In this document: positions 37,394 to 45,583 of the stretch, piece by piece | Layout of the letters: the number at the start of each line of letters is the position of its first letter | Position numbering within the stretch: position 1 is the first letter of the stretch | DNA from: Geobacillus thermocatenulatus | GTDB taxonomy: Bacteria; Bacillota; Bacilli; Bacillales; Anoxybacillaceae | Assembly: GCF_002217655.1 (NCBI RefSeq) | Contig: NZ_NEWK01000002.1 | Coordinates: 187,164 to 251,163 of the forward strand | Direction of reading: 5' to 3' | DNA: 64,000 nt | The notes under the pieces: model-generated | Told to the model about the DNA's origin: nothing | The model's database searches: none | The model's input: only the letters and a program-made list of their open reading frames with translations | Translations under genes and position numbers: made by a program

Positions 37394-37987
37394 TCAGGAA
37401 CTGAATGTACGTGCAAAAAGATGCGTCGATCGGTGCTCCCATATCTCTTGGATGACGAAAAAGAGGCCGATCTCCTCCATCGTCTGGATCCACCATAGGG
37501 CTCGTTCTCTCGCTTGGGCGATGGCAGGACCAATTTTTCTCCAGCGCTCCGCAAAAAACCAATGAAGGTGGTTCAAATTTCGGAATAAACGTCGGACATA
37601 AAATAAAACCCCTTCATCCGTAGGAAGGAGTGGAGCCTCCTCCATCCCCCGTTTCGGAGTCAGGCCCAACCGTTCTTTCACCACTCTCCATATGGTGGGC
37701 AACGTATACTGAAAATAAGGGAGAAGAAATGAAGGCAACACGGCCACCGTCCTCCTGCACTCCGGGCAGCGATACCGAGCGATCCAAATGCGATAAGACT
37801 GATGCGACGTCACGGCATTTCGTTCGTAGTACCCATGGCGATAAAGAGGGCGTTTTGCCTGGCAATGAGGGCACCGCTTAAGAAGGGGAAAGTCGTTTTG
37901 TTTTCCCCGCTGGGCATATGTCTGGACATCGACCTGAAAGTCATGAAACCGAATCACGTCCTCGTCCCCCCTCTGGAAATCACCCAT
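37394..37987 (-). CDS. DUF6431-like zinc-ribbon protein of the transposon
   Basis: 197 residues. Two CxxC pairs (RCPHCQAKRP about 38-41 and YRCPECRRT about 73-76) form a zinc ribbon around RHGYYERNAVTSHQSYRIWI. The rest is helical and basic. A decayed copy lies at 39225. It is the first gene of the transposon, next to the right end, and presumably binds DNA. Its role in transposition is undescribed as far as I know. GTG/ATG starts near 37987 lie close to the terminal repeats. Confidence 0.75.
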   Translation of the reverse strand: MGDFQRGDEDVIRFHDFQVDVQTYAQRGKQNDFPLLKRCPHCQAKRPLYRHGYYERNAVTSHQSYRIWIARYRCPECRRTVAVLPSFLLPYFQYTLPTIWRVVKERLGLTPKRGMEEAPLLPTDEGVLFYVRRLFRNLNHLHWFFAERWRKIGPAIAQARERALWWIQTMEEIGLFFVIQEIWEHRSTHLFARTFSS

Positions 37988-38109
37988 GTCCCATTCCGAA
38001 ATAATTCACAAAAAATTTAGCACATTCTTTCGGAAAGGGGGAGAGGGATATTCCGAAGGAATGTGCAAAAAAGAGTCTTTTTTGTGCGGAAATAAAGTGA
38101 TAATTTACA
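37985..38109. repeat. Right-end iteron array of the transposon
   Basis: Units CCGAAATAATTCAC (37994), GCACATTCTTTCGGA (38021), TTCCGAAGGAATGTGC (38050) and the terminal GGAAATAAAGTGATAATTTA (38088-38107). A close relative forms the right end of the second element at 49446-49535. Confidence 0.7.
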
Positions 38110-38299
38110 CTTTCATAGGCATACGTTTTACCAAATTAATCCTTATTAATATGATTCACTCGCAAGCTCGTTCCATTAGCATATAAAATCGAGGAAGCAA
38201 TAAGGGCTTCTTCAGTCTTATCTTTCCGATCGATTCATCCACATGAAATCAGCTTAGAATAGTTCCAATGTTTATTGAGAAATAAAAGCACAGAGATTT

Positions 38300-38562
38300 A
38301 CAGAGAATTTAGTTTGCACCAACTTTACATGGAGTAATAGGCAACGATCGATCAATTGGGGACTTCGTTTTGTCTTGCAACCCCATCCTGAAATCGCAAC
38401 CTCGAATGTATTTCGTTGGATTCAAGGGTTTGTCTAGGGTTTCTTTCAGATTTCGCTTCTCCATGGACACCCTTGCCTTTGACTGATGATTCACATATCC
38501 CAACATCCCCCGACGCCCATAGAGGACTTTCACCGCCTAGTTCATCGACCTACCCGGCACAC
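38300..38562 (-). mobile_element. 5' fragment of a group IIC (bacterial class C) intron
   Basis: On the - strand, starting at 38562: GTGTGCCGGGTAGG, then GGTGAAAGTCC, GGCAAGGGTGTCC, GAAATCTGAAAGAAACC and ACAAAACGAAGTCC, ending near AAAGTTGGTGCAAACTAAA. These blocks appear in the same order in the 5' domain I of Geobacillus GsI-IIC-type introns as I recall it. It sits immediately after a terminator hairpin (38566-38604), the known target of class C introns. No intron-encoded protein or domain V/VI is present, so it is a 5' stub of about 260 bases. Confidence 0.75.
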
Positions 38563-38565
38563 AAT

Positions 38566-38604
38566 AAAAATCGCAGTTGTAAAATTAAACAACTGCGATT
38601 TTAT
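38566..38604 (-). terminator. Terminator of the secreted-protein gene, intron target
   Basis: AAAATCGCAGTTGT and ACAACTGCGATTTT form a 14-bp stem followed on the - strand by TTTTTATTGT and then the intron 5' end. Confidence 0.85.
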
Positions 38605-38614
38605 AAAATGGAAA

Positions 38615-39013
38615 TTATGGTTTATAAACTTGAATTCCACCATATGAACTTACATCTTTTTCAGGCGTATTATAGTGTCTGACAGAATATTCACCTGGTC
38701 CAGGCTTAAATACTTTCTCAACATACCGCTCACTTCCACTAATTGTCCCCTTATACCATTCGACACCGTTTTTAAATATCTTATAAGTCGTACTTTTACG
38801 AGGAGCATTATAGTAATAATAAATGCCCACATGTAACTCTTGTCCACTTTCAACTGTTACTCGAGAAGTAGTTGCGCTACTTTCCCCTACGCGTAAATTA
38901 AGTCCTGATTGTTCAACTAAAACTGCGGCATAGGCACTAGTAATTGTAATGATCGAAAGAACTAATGAAGCTAAGATAATTAGTAGATTCTTTTTCTTCT
39001 TGCTAAATGTCAT
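38615..39013 (-). CDS. Small secreted protein of unknown function
   Basis: 132 residues. Signal peptide: KKKKN, hydrophobic LLIILASLVLSIITITSAYA with an AYA-type cleavage site near residue 29. The mature part is Ser/Tyr-rich, with an SH3-like or beta-sandwich look (LNLRVGESSATTSRVTVESG). No family assigned. AT-rich relative to the host genome, so probably imported with the mobile region. Own terminator; AT-rich promoter region at 39014-39200. Confidence 0.65.
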   Translation of the reverse strand: MTFSKKKKNLLIILASLVLSIITITSAYAAVLVEQSGLNLRVGESSATTSRVTVESGQELHVGIYYYYNAPRKSTTYKIFKNGVEWYKGTISGSERYVEKVFKPGPGEYSVRHYNTPEKDVSSYGGIQVYKP

Positions 39014-39224
39014 TTTGCCAAATCCCCTTTCTTTTTTTATTATTTTTTAAATAATTATACAATGGAAACTATGTCGAAATTTGTTACAATTTGTATTATG
39101 TCGAAAAATAGTAATATTTTACTATTAGATACCAATTCTCTATCGATATAGGATTTGAAGCCAAGCATAACTTAAAATTGTCGATCATATTTACTCTTAT
39201 TGAAAAAAGTGAGGAAAATCCTAT

Positions 39225-39435
39225 AGCATAAACGGTGTGAACGAACTCCTTCATCGCCATGGATATTACGAGAAGAATGCCGTTGTAAGAGATCAAACGT
39301 ATTGCATTTGGCTCCCCCGTTATTGGTGTTCCGAATGCCAGGGACGGTACTCCCCCCTTTCTCCTTCCCTATTTCCAATACACGATCCCAATGATTTTCT
39401 CCTATGTCAAAGAGCGATTAGCCTTGATCCGACAA
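39225..39435 (+). pseudogene. Decayed fragment of a DUF6431 gene
   Basis: Encodes LLHRHGYYEKNAVVRDQTYC and RYWCSEC, then after a frameshift near 39343 PPFLLPYFQYTIPMIFSYVK and ERLALIRQRG, paralleling residues 50-115 of the intact DUF6431 protein at 37394-37987. Opposite orientation, so this is the remnant of another transposon copy. Confidence 0.75.
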
Positions 39436-39469
39436 AGAGGGATCCGTTTGTCCCCGTCCTTTCTGACCT

Positions 39470-39824
39470 GACAGGGCGTATCATTTTAGATATGACGCTC
39501 GAACAAGCGGCGGAAGCAGTAATGGCATGGGTTCGGCAATCTAATATGGCGGTCAGCGTTATAGAGAAAAAAACGGAATCGGAGCGTTATAACGATGATA
39601 TACAAGCGCTAAAAGAAATGGTCGCCAAACAGAACGAGTTGCTAAAAGAACTCATGATGAGGCTGGATCAGCAACAAAAATACATAGAGGAAAACCTAAA
39701 GAAAAGGGATGAACTTCTTATGCAGTCCCTAAAGGAGTCCATGGAGACACGCAAAATGATCGCGGCGGCCAAAGAGGAAGAAGGGAAAAAGAAAGGGTTT
39801 TGGGCCCGTCTGTTTGGTAAATAA
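39470..39824 (+). pseudogene. C-terminal part of a DUF3967-type protein
   Basis: About 118 codons: LEQAAEAVMAWVRQSN, a long coiled coil (DDIQALKEMVAKQNELLKEL) and the ending KKKGFWARLFGK. DUF3967 proteins usually have a MerR-like N-terminal DNA-binding domain and occur on plasmids and mobile elements of bacilli. That domain is missing. An open frame from 39237 fuses the DUF6431 relic to this part, probably by chance. Confidence 0.6.
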
Positions 39825-39930
39825 GTCTGTTCATCAAATTGATGAATAGTTAGGGTCTGGAATCCGCAAATTGCGGACTCGCATCAAATACCATAACGGC
39901 GATATAACGCTATAAGCGACACAATTAAAG

Positions 39931-39966
39931 AGGGTGTCCCCAAAGTTGAGGACACCCTTAAAATTT
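39931..39966 (+). terminator. Terminator after the DUF3967 fragment
   Basis: AGGGTGTCC and GGACACCCT form a 9-bp stem followed by TAAAATTTAG. Confidence 0.6.
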
Positions 39967-40021
39967 AGGAGAAAATATCGGAGCAGAGTAAGGCGAATAT
40001 CGCCCGATTATCGTAGTATCC

Positions 40022-40265
40022 AATGTTTGCCGTTATCCGAGTAAATTCGCTTCGGCTTTCCGTATCGAAGCAACGCTTCTTTGGTCACGATCCGCAACCC
40101 GTCAAATTTCTCGGAAGAGAAAAACTGAGCGTACGGCACGACCCGCGAGCAGTCATCGATATAGGCAATTAAAAGCGTTTTTTGTGTTTTGCCATTCACA
40201 CGAATCAACGGGCCATGGGACAAATCATCTTGCCAGAGCTCATTGACCTGATAGTACGCGAAATG
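40022..40265 (-). pseudogene. Internal fragment of the DDE transposase
   Basis: About 80 codons nearly identical to residues 165-245 of the transposase at 36004-37251 (LSHGPLIRVNGKTQK, DDCSRVVPYAQFFSSEKFDG, GKPKRIYSDNGK), with small changes such as QGD to QDD. Both ends are cut. Third trace of this transposon family in the window. Confidence 0.85.
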
Positions 40266-40421
40266 TTTTCCTTCCGACCTTTTTATTTAGAGGAAATTTT
40301 TTATTTCTTCTCGCATAATCAGCTCTAAGTAAAATGCTTCACACAAAATTTTATACATCATCTATTGCTCAATCATTATTATGTGTGAGTAAAATATTTG
40401 TGGGTGACATTCCGAAATGAT

Positions 40422-40465
40422 CCCCGACGAGGGTTGCGAACTTTTGTTCGCGACACTCGTCGGGG
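40422..40465. repeat. Long hairpin in the mobile region
   Basis: CCCCGACGAGGGTTGCGAAC pairs with GTTCGCGACACTCGTCGGGG around a 4-base loop: 20-base arms, about 18 paired. The stretch 40266-40629 around it has no gene. It may be the end structure or transcript hairpin of a lost element. Confidence 0.7.
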
Positions 40466-40633
40466 CCACCAAGCGAAGCGCGGTAGAAAAAAGCAAATGT
40501 CATGCAAACGCACCCTAGGTCTGTAAGATATCCACAAAACTGAAAAAGGATGTAAGGGATTTTGTCGAAAAATATTTTTTGGACACCCCTGAGAGGCCGA
40601 AAAGCCTTGATAGATCAACATTTCTAGAGGGAG

Positions 40634-41059
40634 GTGCTTGAGGTCGTCCGGAACGTCCATGCTTTCGGCATCGTCCACCGCGATTTGCGCATCCCGAACA
40701 TCATTTGGCGCGATGGAGCGGCGGTGATCATCGATTTCGGCTTGGCCTGCCGCATCGGCGAGCCAGTGGATTTCCACGATGACGACCCGCTTGAGAAGCG
40801 GCTGCGGCGCGAACCGCATCCACGGAGCGATTTCTATGCCCTTGGACACTTCACCTTGTTTTTATTGTATTCTACCTATGAACCGACAAGTGACGAGGAA
40901 AAAAGCTGGGAAGAAGAGCTCGATTTATCGCCAAACGCTCGTCGGATCTTGCGGAAAATGCTGCAGCTGGATGCGCCGTATGACCATGTTGACGAGTTGA
41001 TCGACGACGTGGATCAGTTGCTCGCAGAACCCATCCGGAATCAAGCAGGGGCGCTTTGA
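40634..41059 (+). pseudogene. C-terminal half of the split Ser/Thr protein kinase
   Basis: 141 codons: catalytic loop IVHRDLRIPNIIW (HRD-x4-N) and the Mg-binding DFG in IIDFGLA, followed by the helical C-lobe. It continues the frame of 34071-34472. A GTG start at 40634 with GAGG upstream could allow expression of the C-lobe alone, but without the ATP-binding lobe it should not be active. Confidence 0.88.
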
Positions 41060-41208
41060 CGTTTGATCGCACCGTTCCCCGACCAGCCACCCCTTTTCCC
41101 CATTTGGAAAGGGGGCTGTTTCATTTGAGGCGAAGTGAAAACAAAATACGCCCCGTTTCTCGCTGATGGAGAAACAGGGCGCAGCGCTCTTTTGGCACTG
41201 CCGCTCGC

Positions 41209-41988
41209 TTATTTTCCTTGGAACACCGGGCTCCGTTTCTCTTTAAACGCCGCCACCCCTTCGCGATGGTCTTCGGTTTCCACCATCAGCCCTTGAACGA
41301 GACGCTCTTCTTCGAGAATCTCCTCGAGTGTCGCGGTCAGCGCGTGCTCAATCAGCCGTTTTTGTTTTCCGATGGCTTTCGTGGGCCCGCACGCCAGCTT
41401 CGAGGCGAGCGATTCTGTCGCCTCGCGCAGTTTCTCAGCTGGGACGACCTCGCTTAGGACGCCCAATTCATACAGGCGACGGGCTGGAATCGGATCGGCG
41501 GTGAAGAAAAACTGTTTCGCCAAATGCGGACCGACAAGCCGCGGGAGCCAATACGACCCGCCACCGTCGGAGACAAGGCCGACTTTCGCAAAGCTCAAAA
41601 TGAATTGACTGTCTTCGGCCGCGAGGATCAAATCACACGCCAGCGCGAGGTTAAATCCCGCCCCGGCAGCGAATCCGTGCACCGCGGCCATGATCGGTTT
41701 TTCGCATCGTTGCATAGTCAGAATGAGCCGATTAAGTCGGCCGATATGCTCATACGCCTGCGAGGCGCTTGATTGCCCCATCGTTTTTACATCCCCGCCG
41801 GCGCAAAACGCCCGCCCAGCGCCGGATAAGACGATGACGCGGACGGCATCATCCGCCGCGGCGCGTTCGATTTCATCCGTCAGTCCGGCAATCATCTCCG
41901 GGCTGAAGGCATTGAGCCGCTCCGGGCGATTCAGCGTCAACCATAATACAGAACCGGATTGTTCCACAAGCAAATGCGAGGTTTCCAT
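41209..41988 (-). CDS. Enoyl-CoA hydratase/isomerase
   Basis: 259 residues of the crotonase fold: TLNRPERLNAFSPEM, oxyanion-hole segments SGAGRAFCAGGDVKT and VHGFAAGAGFNLALACDLI, and the catalytic region FAKVGLVSDGGGSYWLPRLV. It hydrates or isomerises enoyl-CoA in beta-oxidation-like pathways. Last gene of a cluster with two SDRs that starts behind a palindromic operator at 43675. Confidence 0.88.
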   Translation of the reverse strand: METSHLLVEQSGSVLWLTLNRPERLNAFSPEMIAGLTDEIERAAADDAVRVIVLSGAGRAFCAGGDVKTMGQSSASQAYEHIGRLNRLILTMQRCEKPIMAAVHGFAAGAGFNLALACDLILAAEDSQFILSFAKVGLVSDGGGSYWLPRLVGPHLAKQFFFTADPIPARRLYELGVLSEVVPAEKLREATESLASKLACGPTKAIGKQKRLIEHALTATLEEILEEERLVQGLMVETEDHREGVAAFKEKRSPVFQGK

Positions 41989-42027
41989 ATTCCTTTGCTC
42001 TCCCTTTCCATTTTGGACTTTTCCGTT

Positions 42028-42798
42028 TCATTTGATGAGCCATCCGCCATCCACCAACACATCAGAGCCGGTCATGTACGACGCTTCCGGTGAGGCAAGA
42101 AACGCAATGACGTTCGCAACTTCTTCCGGTTGCCCAACTCGCCCCAAGGCAGTGTTGCGCTCGATGGCTTTCACAAACCGCTCGTTTTGCAGTCCGCGCT
42201 CGGTAAGCGGCGTCTCGACAAAACCGGGCGAGACGGAATTGACGCGGATACCATACGGCGCCAGCTCCAAAGCGAGCGATTTGGTCAAGTTGATGACCCC
42301 TGCTTTCGCCGCGCTGTAGTGCGGAATTTCCGCCCCGGCCTGATGGCCGGACAATGACGCTACGTTCACAATCGCCCGATTGGCGCGCTCGCGTTTTGCC
42401 CCTTCGATCATCAGCGAAGCGAACGCCTGCGACACAAGAAACACGCTTTTGATGTTGATGCGTTGGACGTCATCCCACTCTTGTTCCGTCAACTCAAGCC
42501 ATCTCGCATGAGTGGAGATGCCGGCGTTATTGACAAGCACATGCAAGTCGCCGTACCGCTGTCGGACATACTCGGCCAATGCTTGCACTTGTTCGCGGTC
42601 GGTGACATCCGCCGCAAACCGGTCAACGCCCCCCGGCGTCCCGAGACGTGCGATTTCTTCTGCAGCCTCCTCCAGTTTCGCTGCTGTACGGCCGACAAGC
42701 ACGACAGCGGCGCCTTCTTTCGCCAAACGGAGAGCCGCCGCCTTGCCGATGCCGCTGCCTCCTCCTGTGACCACGGCCACGGTATTCAAAAAACGCAT
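42028..42798 (-). CDS. Short-chain dehydrogenase/reductase
   Basis: 256 residues. NAD(P) loop VTGGGSGIGKAAALRLA, DVTD, NNAGIS, catalytic Ser in NVASLSG and YSAAK motif (YSAAKAGVINLTKSLALEL). C-terminal GSDVLVDGGW. Classical SDR of the FabG/3-hydroxyacyl-CoA dehydrogenase type. Between another SDR and an enoyl-CoA hydratase. RBS GGGGAGAGG. Confidence 0.88.
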   Translation of the reverse strand: MRFLNTVAVVTGGGSGIGKAAALRLAKEGAAVVLVGRTAAKLEEAAEEIARLGTPGGVDRFAADVTDREQVQALAEYVRQRYGDLHVLVNNAGISTHARWLELTEQEWDDVQRINIKSVFLVSQAFASLMIEGAKRERANRAIVNVASLSGHQAGAEIPHYSAAKAGVINLTKSLALELAPYGIRVNSVSPGFVETPLTERGLQNERFVKAIERNTALGRVGQPEEVANVIAFLASPEASYMTGSDVLVDGGWLIK

Positions 42799-42872
42799 CG
42801 TTTTCCTCTCCCCTCATTTCTGTTGCTAGCCTAGCGGTTAGGGCGTGCCCTTCTTTTTTCAAACTTCGGCCG

Positions 42873-43625
42873 CTAAAACGTCAGCCCGCCACCGTCAACC
42901 GATAATGTTGCGCCGGTGATAAACGACGCTTCATCGGACGCCAAAAACAACACCGCGTTTGCCACTTCCTCTGGCGTCCCGATGCGGCCGAGGGCGTTCG
43001 CCTTCGAGATGATCGGCCATTTGCGCTCATCTTGTTTCCACGGCGTGATGATGTTCGTATCAATGACCCCCGGCGCAATGGCGTTGACGCGAATGTTAAA
43101 TTTCCCATATTCCAATGCGGCATTTTGAGTTAACAAAATGACACCTGCTTTTGATGCGTTGTAGGCGGCTTGATATTTTTTTCCCTTCAGCCCGAGCAGG
43201 CTGGCCGTGTTGACAATCGCCCCACCCCCGGATGCTTTCAGTGCCGGCACCGCGTATTTGATGCCAAGAAACACGCCCTTTAAGTTGACGTTAATGACCC
43301 GGTCCCACTCTTCTTCAGACAAGTCGGTGCTCCGCACTTCCGAATGGCCGATGCCGGCATTGTTGAAGAGAATATGGAGGCCGCCAAAGGCATCAACCGC
43401 CGTTTGGACAAGGCGGCTCACTTGCTTGGAATCGGCGACATCCGTCTGGACAAAAATCGCCTCCCCTCCTTTTTCCCGAATCAGGCGGACCGTCTCTTCC
43501 CCTCCCGCCTCGTCAATGTCGCTCACCGCCACTTTGGCGCCTTCTTCCGCAAAGCGGATTGCCGTCGCCCGGCCGATGCCGCTCGCGCCGCCGGTGACAA
43601 TCGCCGCTTTTCCTTTTAGCCTCAT
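42873..43625 (-). CDS. Short-chain dehydrogenase/reductase
   Basis: 250 residues. TGGASGIGRATAIRFAEEG, NNAGIGH, NTASLLG with the catalytic Ser, YNASKAGVILLTQNAALEYG. ATLSVDGGGLTF at the end is typical of glucose/3-hydroxyacyl-type SDRs. First gene after the operator/promoter at 43675-43733. The two SDRs are paralogous but only moderately alike, so they likely act on different steps. Confidence 0.88.
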   Translation of the reverse strand: MRLKGKAAIVTGGASGIGRATAIRFAEEGAKVAVSDIDEAGGEETVRLIREKGGEAIFVQTDVADSKQVSRLVQTAVDAFGGLHILFNNAGIGHSEVRSTDLSEEEWDRVINVNLKGVFLGIKYAVPALKASGGGAIVNTASLLGLKGKKYQAAYNASKAGVILLTQNAALEYGKFNIRVNAIAPGVIDTNIITPWKQDERKWPIISKANALGRIGTPEEVANAVLFLASDEASFITGATLSVDGGGLTF

Positions 43626-43674
43626 GATCTTCCCGCCTTTCGATCCGCTTCTGAATCCGTTTTCAACAGATGAT

Positions 43675-43692
43675 ATACCAACCGGTTAGTAT
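43675..43692 (-). promoter_or_regulatory. Palindromic operator (TetR type?) upstream of the SDR cluster
   Basis: ATACCAACCGGTTAGTAT is a near-perfect dyad (8 of 9 pairs), placed 12 bases after the -10 of the - strand promoter. It resembles 2501-2518 at 14 of 18 positions when inverted. See that entry. Confidence 0.65.
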
Positions 43693-43704
43693 GTTGTTTC
43701 TTTT

Positions 43705-43733
43705 ATTATACATCACATTTAGAATATTTTAAA
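43705..43733 (-). promoter_or_regulatory. Sigma-A promoter of the SDR/enoyl-CoA hydratase cluster
   Basis: On the - strand: TTTAAA (43733-43728), 17-base spacer, TATAAT (43710-43705). The -10 is a consensus match. Confidence 0.6.
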
Positions 43734-43854
43734 CATTTTTATACCTCTAATCGGAAAAGCCTGCACTTCCAAACAAAGACAAAGCCAACGGCAATCGAGC
43801 ATGCTTCCCCTCCTGACGCGTCTCCTCCCTTCAATGAACACCATGCTGTTAAGG

Positions 43855-43886
43855 AAAAAAGAGGAGCCGCAGTTTTGGCTCCTCGT
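43855..43886 (-). terminator. Terminator of the two small genes at 43942-44493
   Basis: GAGGAGCC and GGCTCCTC pair; on the - strand six T follow. Confidence 0.8.
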
Positions 43887-43941
43887 TCATCCATCGATAA
43901 GGTCAGCGGCGCTGCTGGCGGTTCGGCCTTCATCATCTCCC

Positions 43942-44196
43942 CTATCTTGAAATTTGGAAAAAGAACGATCGACACACGGAATCCAATGACTGCAACCGCT
44001 CGATCAGCCCCTGCAAATCGCACGTATGGAGCGTATCGCTCAGTTCGCGGCCTTCCTCCGTCACCAAGTGCAAGTGAATTTCCATGCATCCGTCCCAGCG
44101 AACGTTGGCGTCAAGCCAGCCATCTTCGCTCTCGAGCTCCAGCCCGACCGTCTCCCCTTGGTCATTTTCGTGTTTTGTTTTGATGACCCATACCAT
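43942..44196 (-). CDS. Small acidic protein of unknown function
   Basis: 84 residues, acidic (VGLELESEDGWLDANVRWDG). Two Cys late (HTCDLQG, SVCRSFF). RBS GAAAGGGCGG upstream. No family recognised. 30 bases after another small gene, so probably an operon of two. Confidence 0.6.
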   Translation of the reverse strand: MVWVIKTKHENDQGETVGLELESEDGWLDANVRWDGCMEIHLHLVTEEGRELSDTLHTCDLQGLIERLQSLDSVCRSFFFQISR

Positions 44197-44226
44197 CCTT
44201 TGTTCCGCCCTTTCCTGTTCGCCGCC

Positions 44227-44493
44227 TCACTCTTGTTGTTCCGCTCCGATTCCTGACACCGGGGAGCCAGTGGACGTATGTTCATTCACCCAACGGAGTG
44301 CCGCGTCCACCACTGCATCGGCGTCAGAAAGCTGGGTGCGGTGCTCAATGATCCAATTGAGCCCGTCTTGCGGATCAAGGTTATGTTGTAAACATTCCAC
44401 CAAAAATGATTGGACACATGCCGCATCGCTCCGCTCCCACGCTCCGCACTGGCGGCGCCAAATCGCTTCGATCGCATCTTTCCCAAACTGCAT
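44227..44493 (-). CDS. Small protein of unknown function
   Basis: 88 residues, mostly helical (KDAIEAIWRRQCGAWERSDA), three Cys. RBS GGAGGGAAGG 5 bases before the ATG. First gene of the pair. No family recognised. Confidence 0.6.
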   Translation of the reverse strand: MQFGKDAIEAIWRRQCGAWERSDAACVQSFLVECLQHNLDPQDGLNWIIEHRTQLSDADAVVDAALRWVNEHTSTGSPVSGIGAEQQE

Positions 44494-44646
44494 TGAGTTC
44501 CTTCCCTCCTGTTGCCCATATTGTCATCCATAGTATGCCTACAACAGATGACAGGGCCCCACAAAAGAAATTGGCAGAAAAGGATTTTATTTCCATTTGT
44601 ACGGCATCCATCAATGGCCATACTGAGAATATGGAGGTGTTGATTC

Positions 44647-44853
44647 ATGAGAGAGCCTTGGGAAGAACGCGGCGCCACTTCCAGCCTGCCGCGCTATACC
44701 CCGGGAATTGGCGTTCCCGATGAAATGAGCCCGATTCGCGACATCGCCCGCGGTTTTGAAAACGGTCGGCCGCCGGTGATCGAAGTGACGCCAGCTGACA
44801 GCCGCCAAACGACGGATGATATCGATTTTCCGTCGGTTGACCGCGCGTTTTGA
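44647..44853 (+). CDS. Small protein of unknown function
   Basis: 68 residues, Pro/Asp-rich and probably mostly unstructured (RYTPGIGVPDEMSPIRDIAR). RBS GGAGGTG 7 bases before ATG. Followed by a hairpin. Not recognised. Confidence 0.55.
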   Translation: MREPWEERGATSSLPRYTPGIGVPDEMSPIRDIARGFENGRPPVIEVTPADSRQTTDDIDFPSVDRAF

Positions 44854-44857
44854 AAAA

Positions 44858-44900
44858 GTGGCAACAAGGGCGTCCTTGTTCGGTGGCCCTTGTTGCTCGG
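44858..44900 (+). terminator. Hairpin after the 68-residue gene
   Basis: GCAACAAGGGC and GCCCTTGTTGC form an 11-bp perfect stem; the T-tract is weak and interrupted. Confidence 0.55.
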
Positions 44901-45007
44901 CTTCCGTTTTCTTCCTCTGCCATCGCCGTGCACTCGATTGGCGGCATGACCGGGTCGTTTTGGCCATATACATAGCCATATAGACCATTCCCATGGAGGG
45001 ACAGCCG

Positions 45008-45376
45008 TTGCCGATTGAGCTTCCGGACATCACGGTCATTTGCCCGGATCCAGCCGTAGAGCATGTGTTTTCTTCCATTCACCAACGGTGGGAACAATTG
45101 GTCAAAACAAGCCCGCCTTACTCCAAAGGAGAACTGTTTTCCCTTCCGTTTCCATACGTCGTTCCCGGCGGGGTGTACCAGCAGCTCTTTTACTGGGACA
45201 GCTATTTCATTATATTGGGACTGAACATTTCAAGGCTGCACGAACTCGCCCGCAGCATCGTCAACAACTTCTTTTACGAGTTGAAAACGTTTGGAATCAT
45301 TCCAAACAGTTCCGAACTGGCCCACTTAAGCCGTTCCCAGCCTCCGTTATTGACGTCGATGATCGAGGAGGTATGG
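45008..45376 (+). pseudogene. N-terminal part of a split GH37 alpha,alpha-trehalase
   Basis: The GH37 signature 1 is present as VVPGGVYQQLFYWDSYFIIL, with the following SSELAHLSRSQPP. I favour TTG 45008 as start since GGAGGG lies 7 bases upstream; ATG 44993 overlaps that RBS and follows an in-frame TAG. The frame reads MIEEVW and then enters a transposon at 45377. The rest resumes at 49542; joined, about 416-421 residues, which restores both GH37 signatures. The enzyme would split trehalose into two glucose. Confidence 0.88.
45371..45376 (+). repeat. Target duplication, left copy
   Basis: GTATGG directly before the terminal TGTAAATT, repeated at 49536-49541 directly after AATTTACA. Confidence 0.85.
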
Positions 45377-45583
45377 TGTAAATTAGCACATTATTTCAGA
45401 GTCCCTTTTTCAAATTATTTCAGACGGATTCGGAAATAATGTGCAAAATTTTTGCGGATTGTTTTAGATTTTGCACATTCTTTCGGGACGTTTGCACGCT
45501 CTTTCAGATGAAGATTTCCAACGCGCCTGATGGACCGATGGAAAAGAGAAAGCACAAAAGAGGCCGATTCGGCCCCTTTCGTG

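Larger units (their letters stand above)
35015..38109 (-). mobile_element. Complete three-gene transposon (DUF6431 - DDE transposase - ExeA/TniB-like ATPase)
   Basis: The left end starts TGTAAATTAGCACATTATTT and the right end, inverted, starts TGTAAATTATCACTTTATTT: 17 of 20 identical, TG...CA bounded. Each end has several more copies of a roughly 13-bp GCACATTATTTCGGA-like iteron in both directions (35021-35155, 37985-38109). Multiple transposase-binding repeats at the ends are typical of the Tn7/Mu/Tn5053 group rather than simple IS. All three genes are on the - strand. No target duplication flanks this copy. Confidence 0.82.
34473..40629. mobile_element. Nested insertion of about 6.2 kb splitting the kinase gene
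   Basis: Everything between the two kinase halves is mobile or foreign: an IS 5' fragment (34480-34589), an IS1634-type 3' fragment (34590-34880), the complete DUF6431/DDE/ATPase transposon (35015-38109), a group IIC intron fragment (38300-38562), a secreted-protein gene (38615-39013), DUF6431 and DUF3967 fragments (39225-39824), a transposase fragment (40022-40265) and a hairpin-bearing stretch (40422-40465). The outer ends show no matching inverted repeats, so the original inserter is no longer recognisable. Confidence 0.8.

Noticed and set aside
35015-38109. IS21-type element
   Set aside because: It has an ATPase-plus-transposase pair, but the ATPase has an ExeA/TniB-like start rather than IstB, the ends carry several iterons and a third gene is present.
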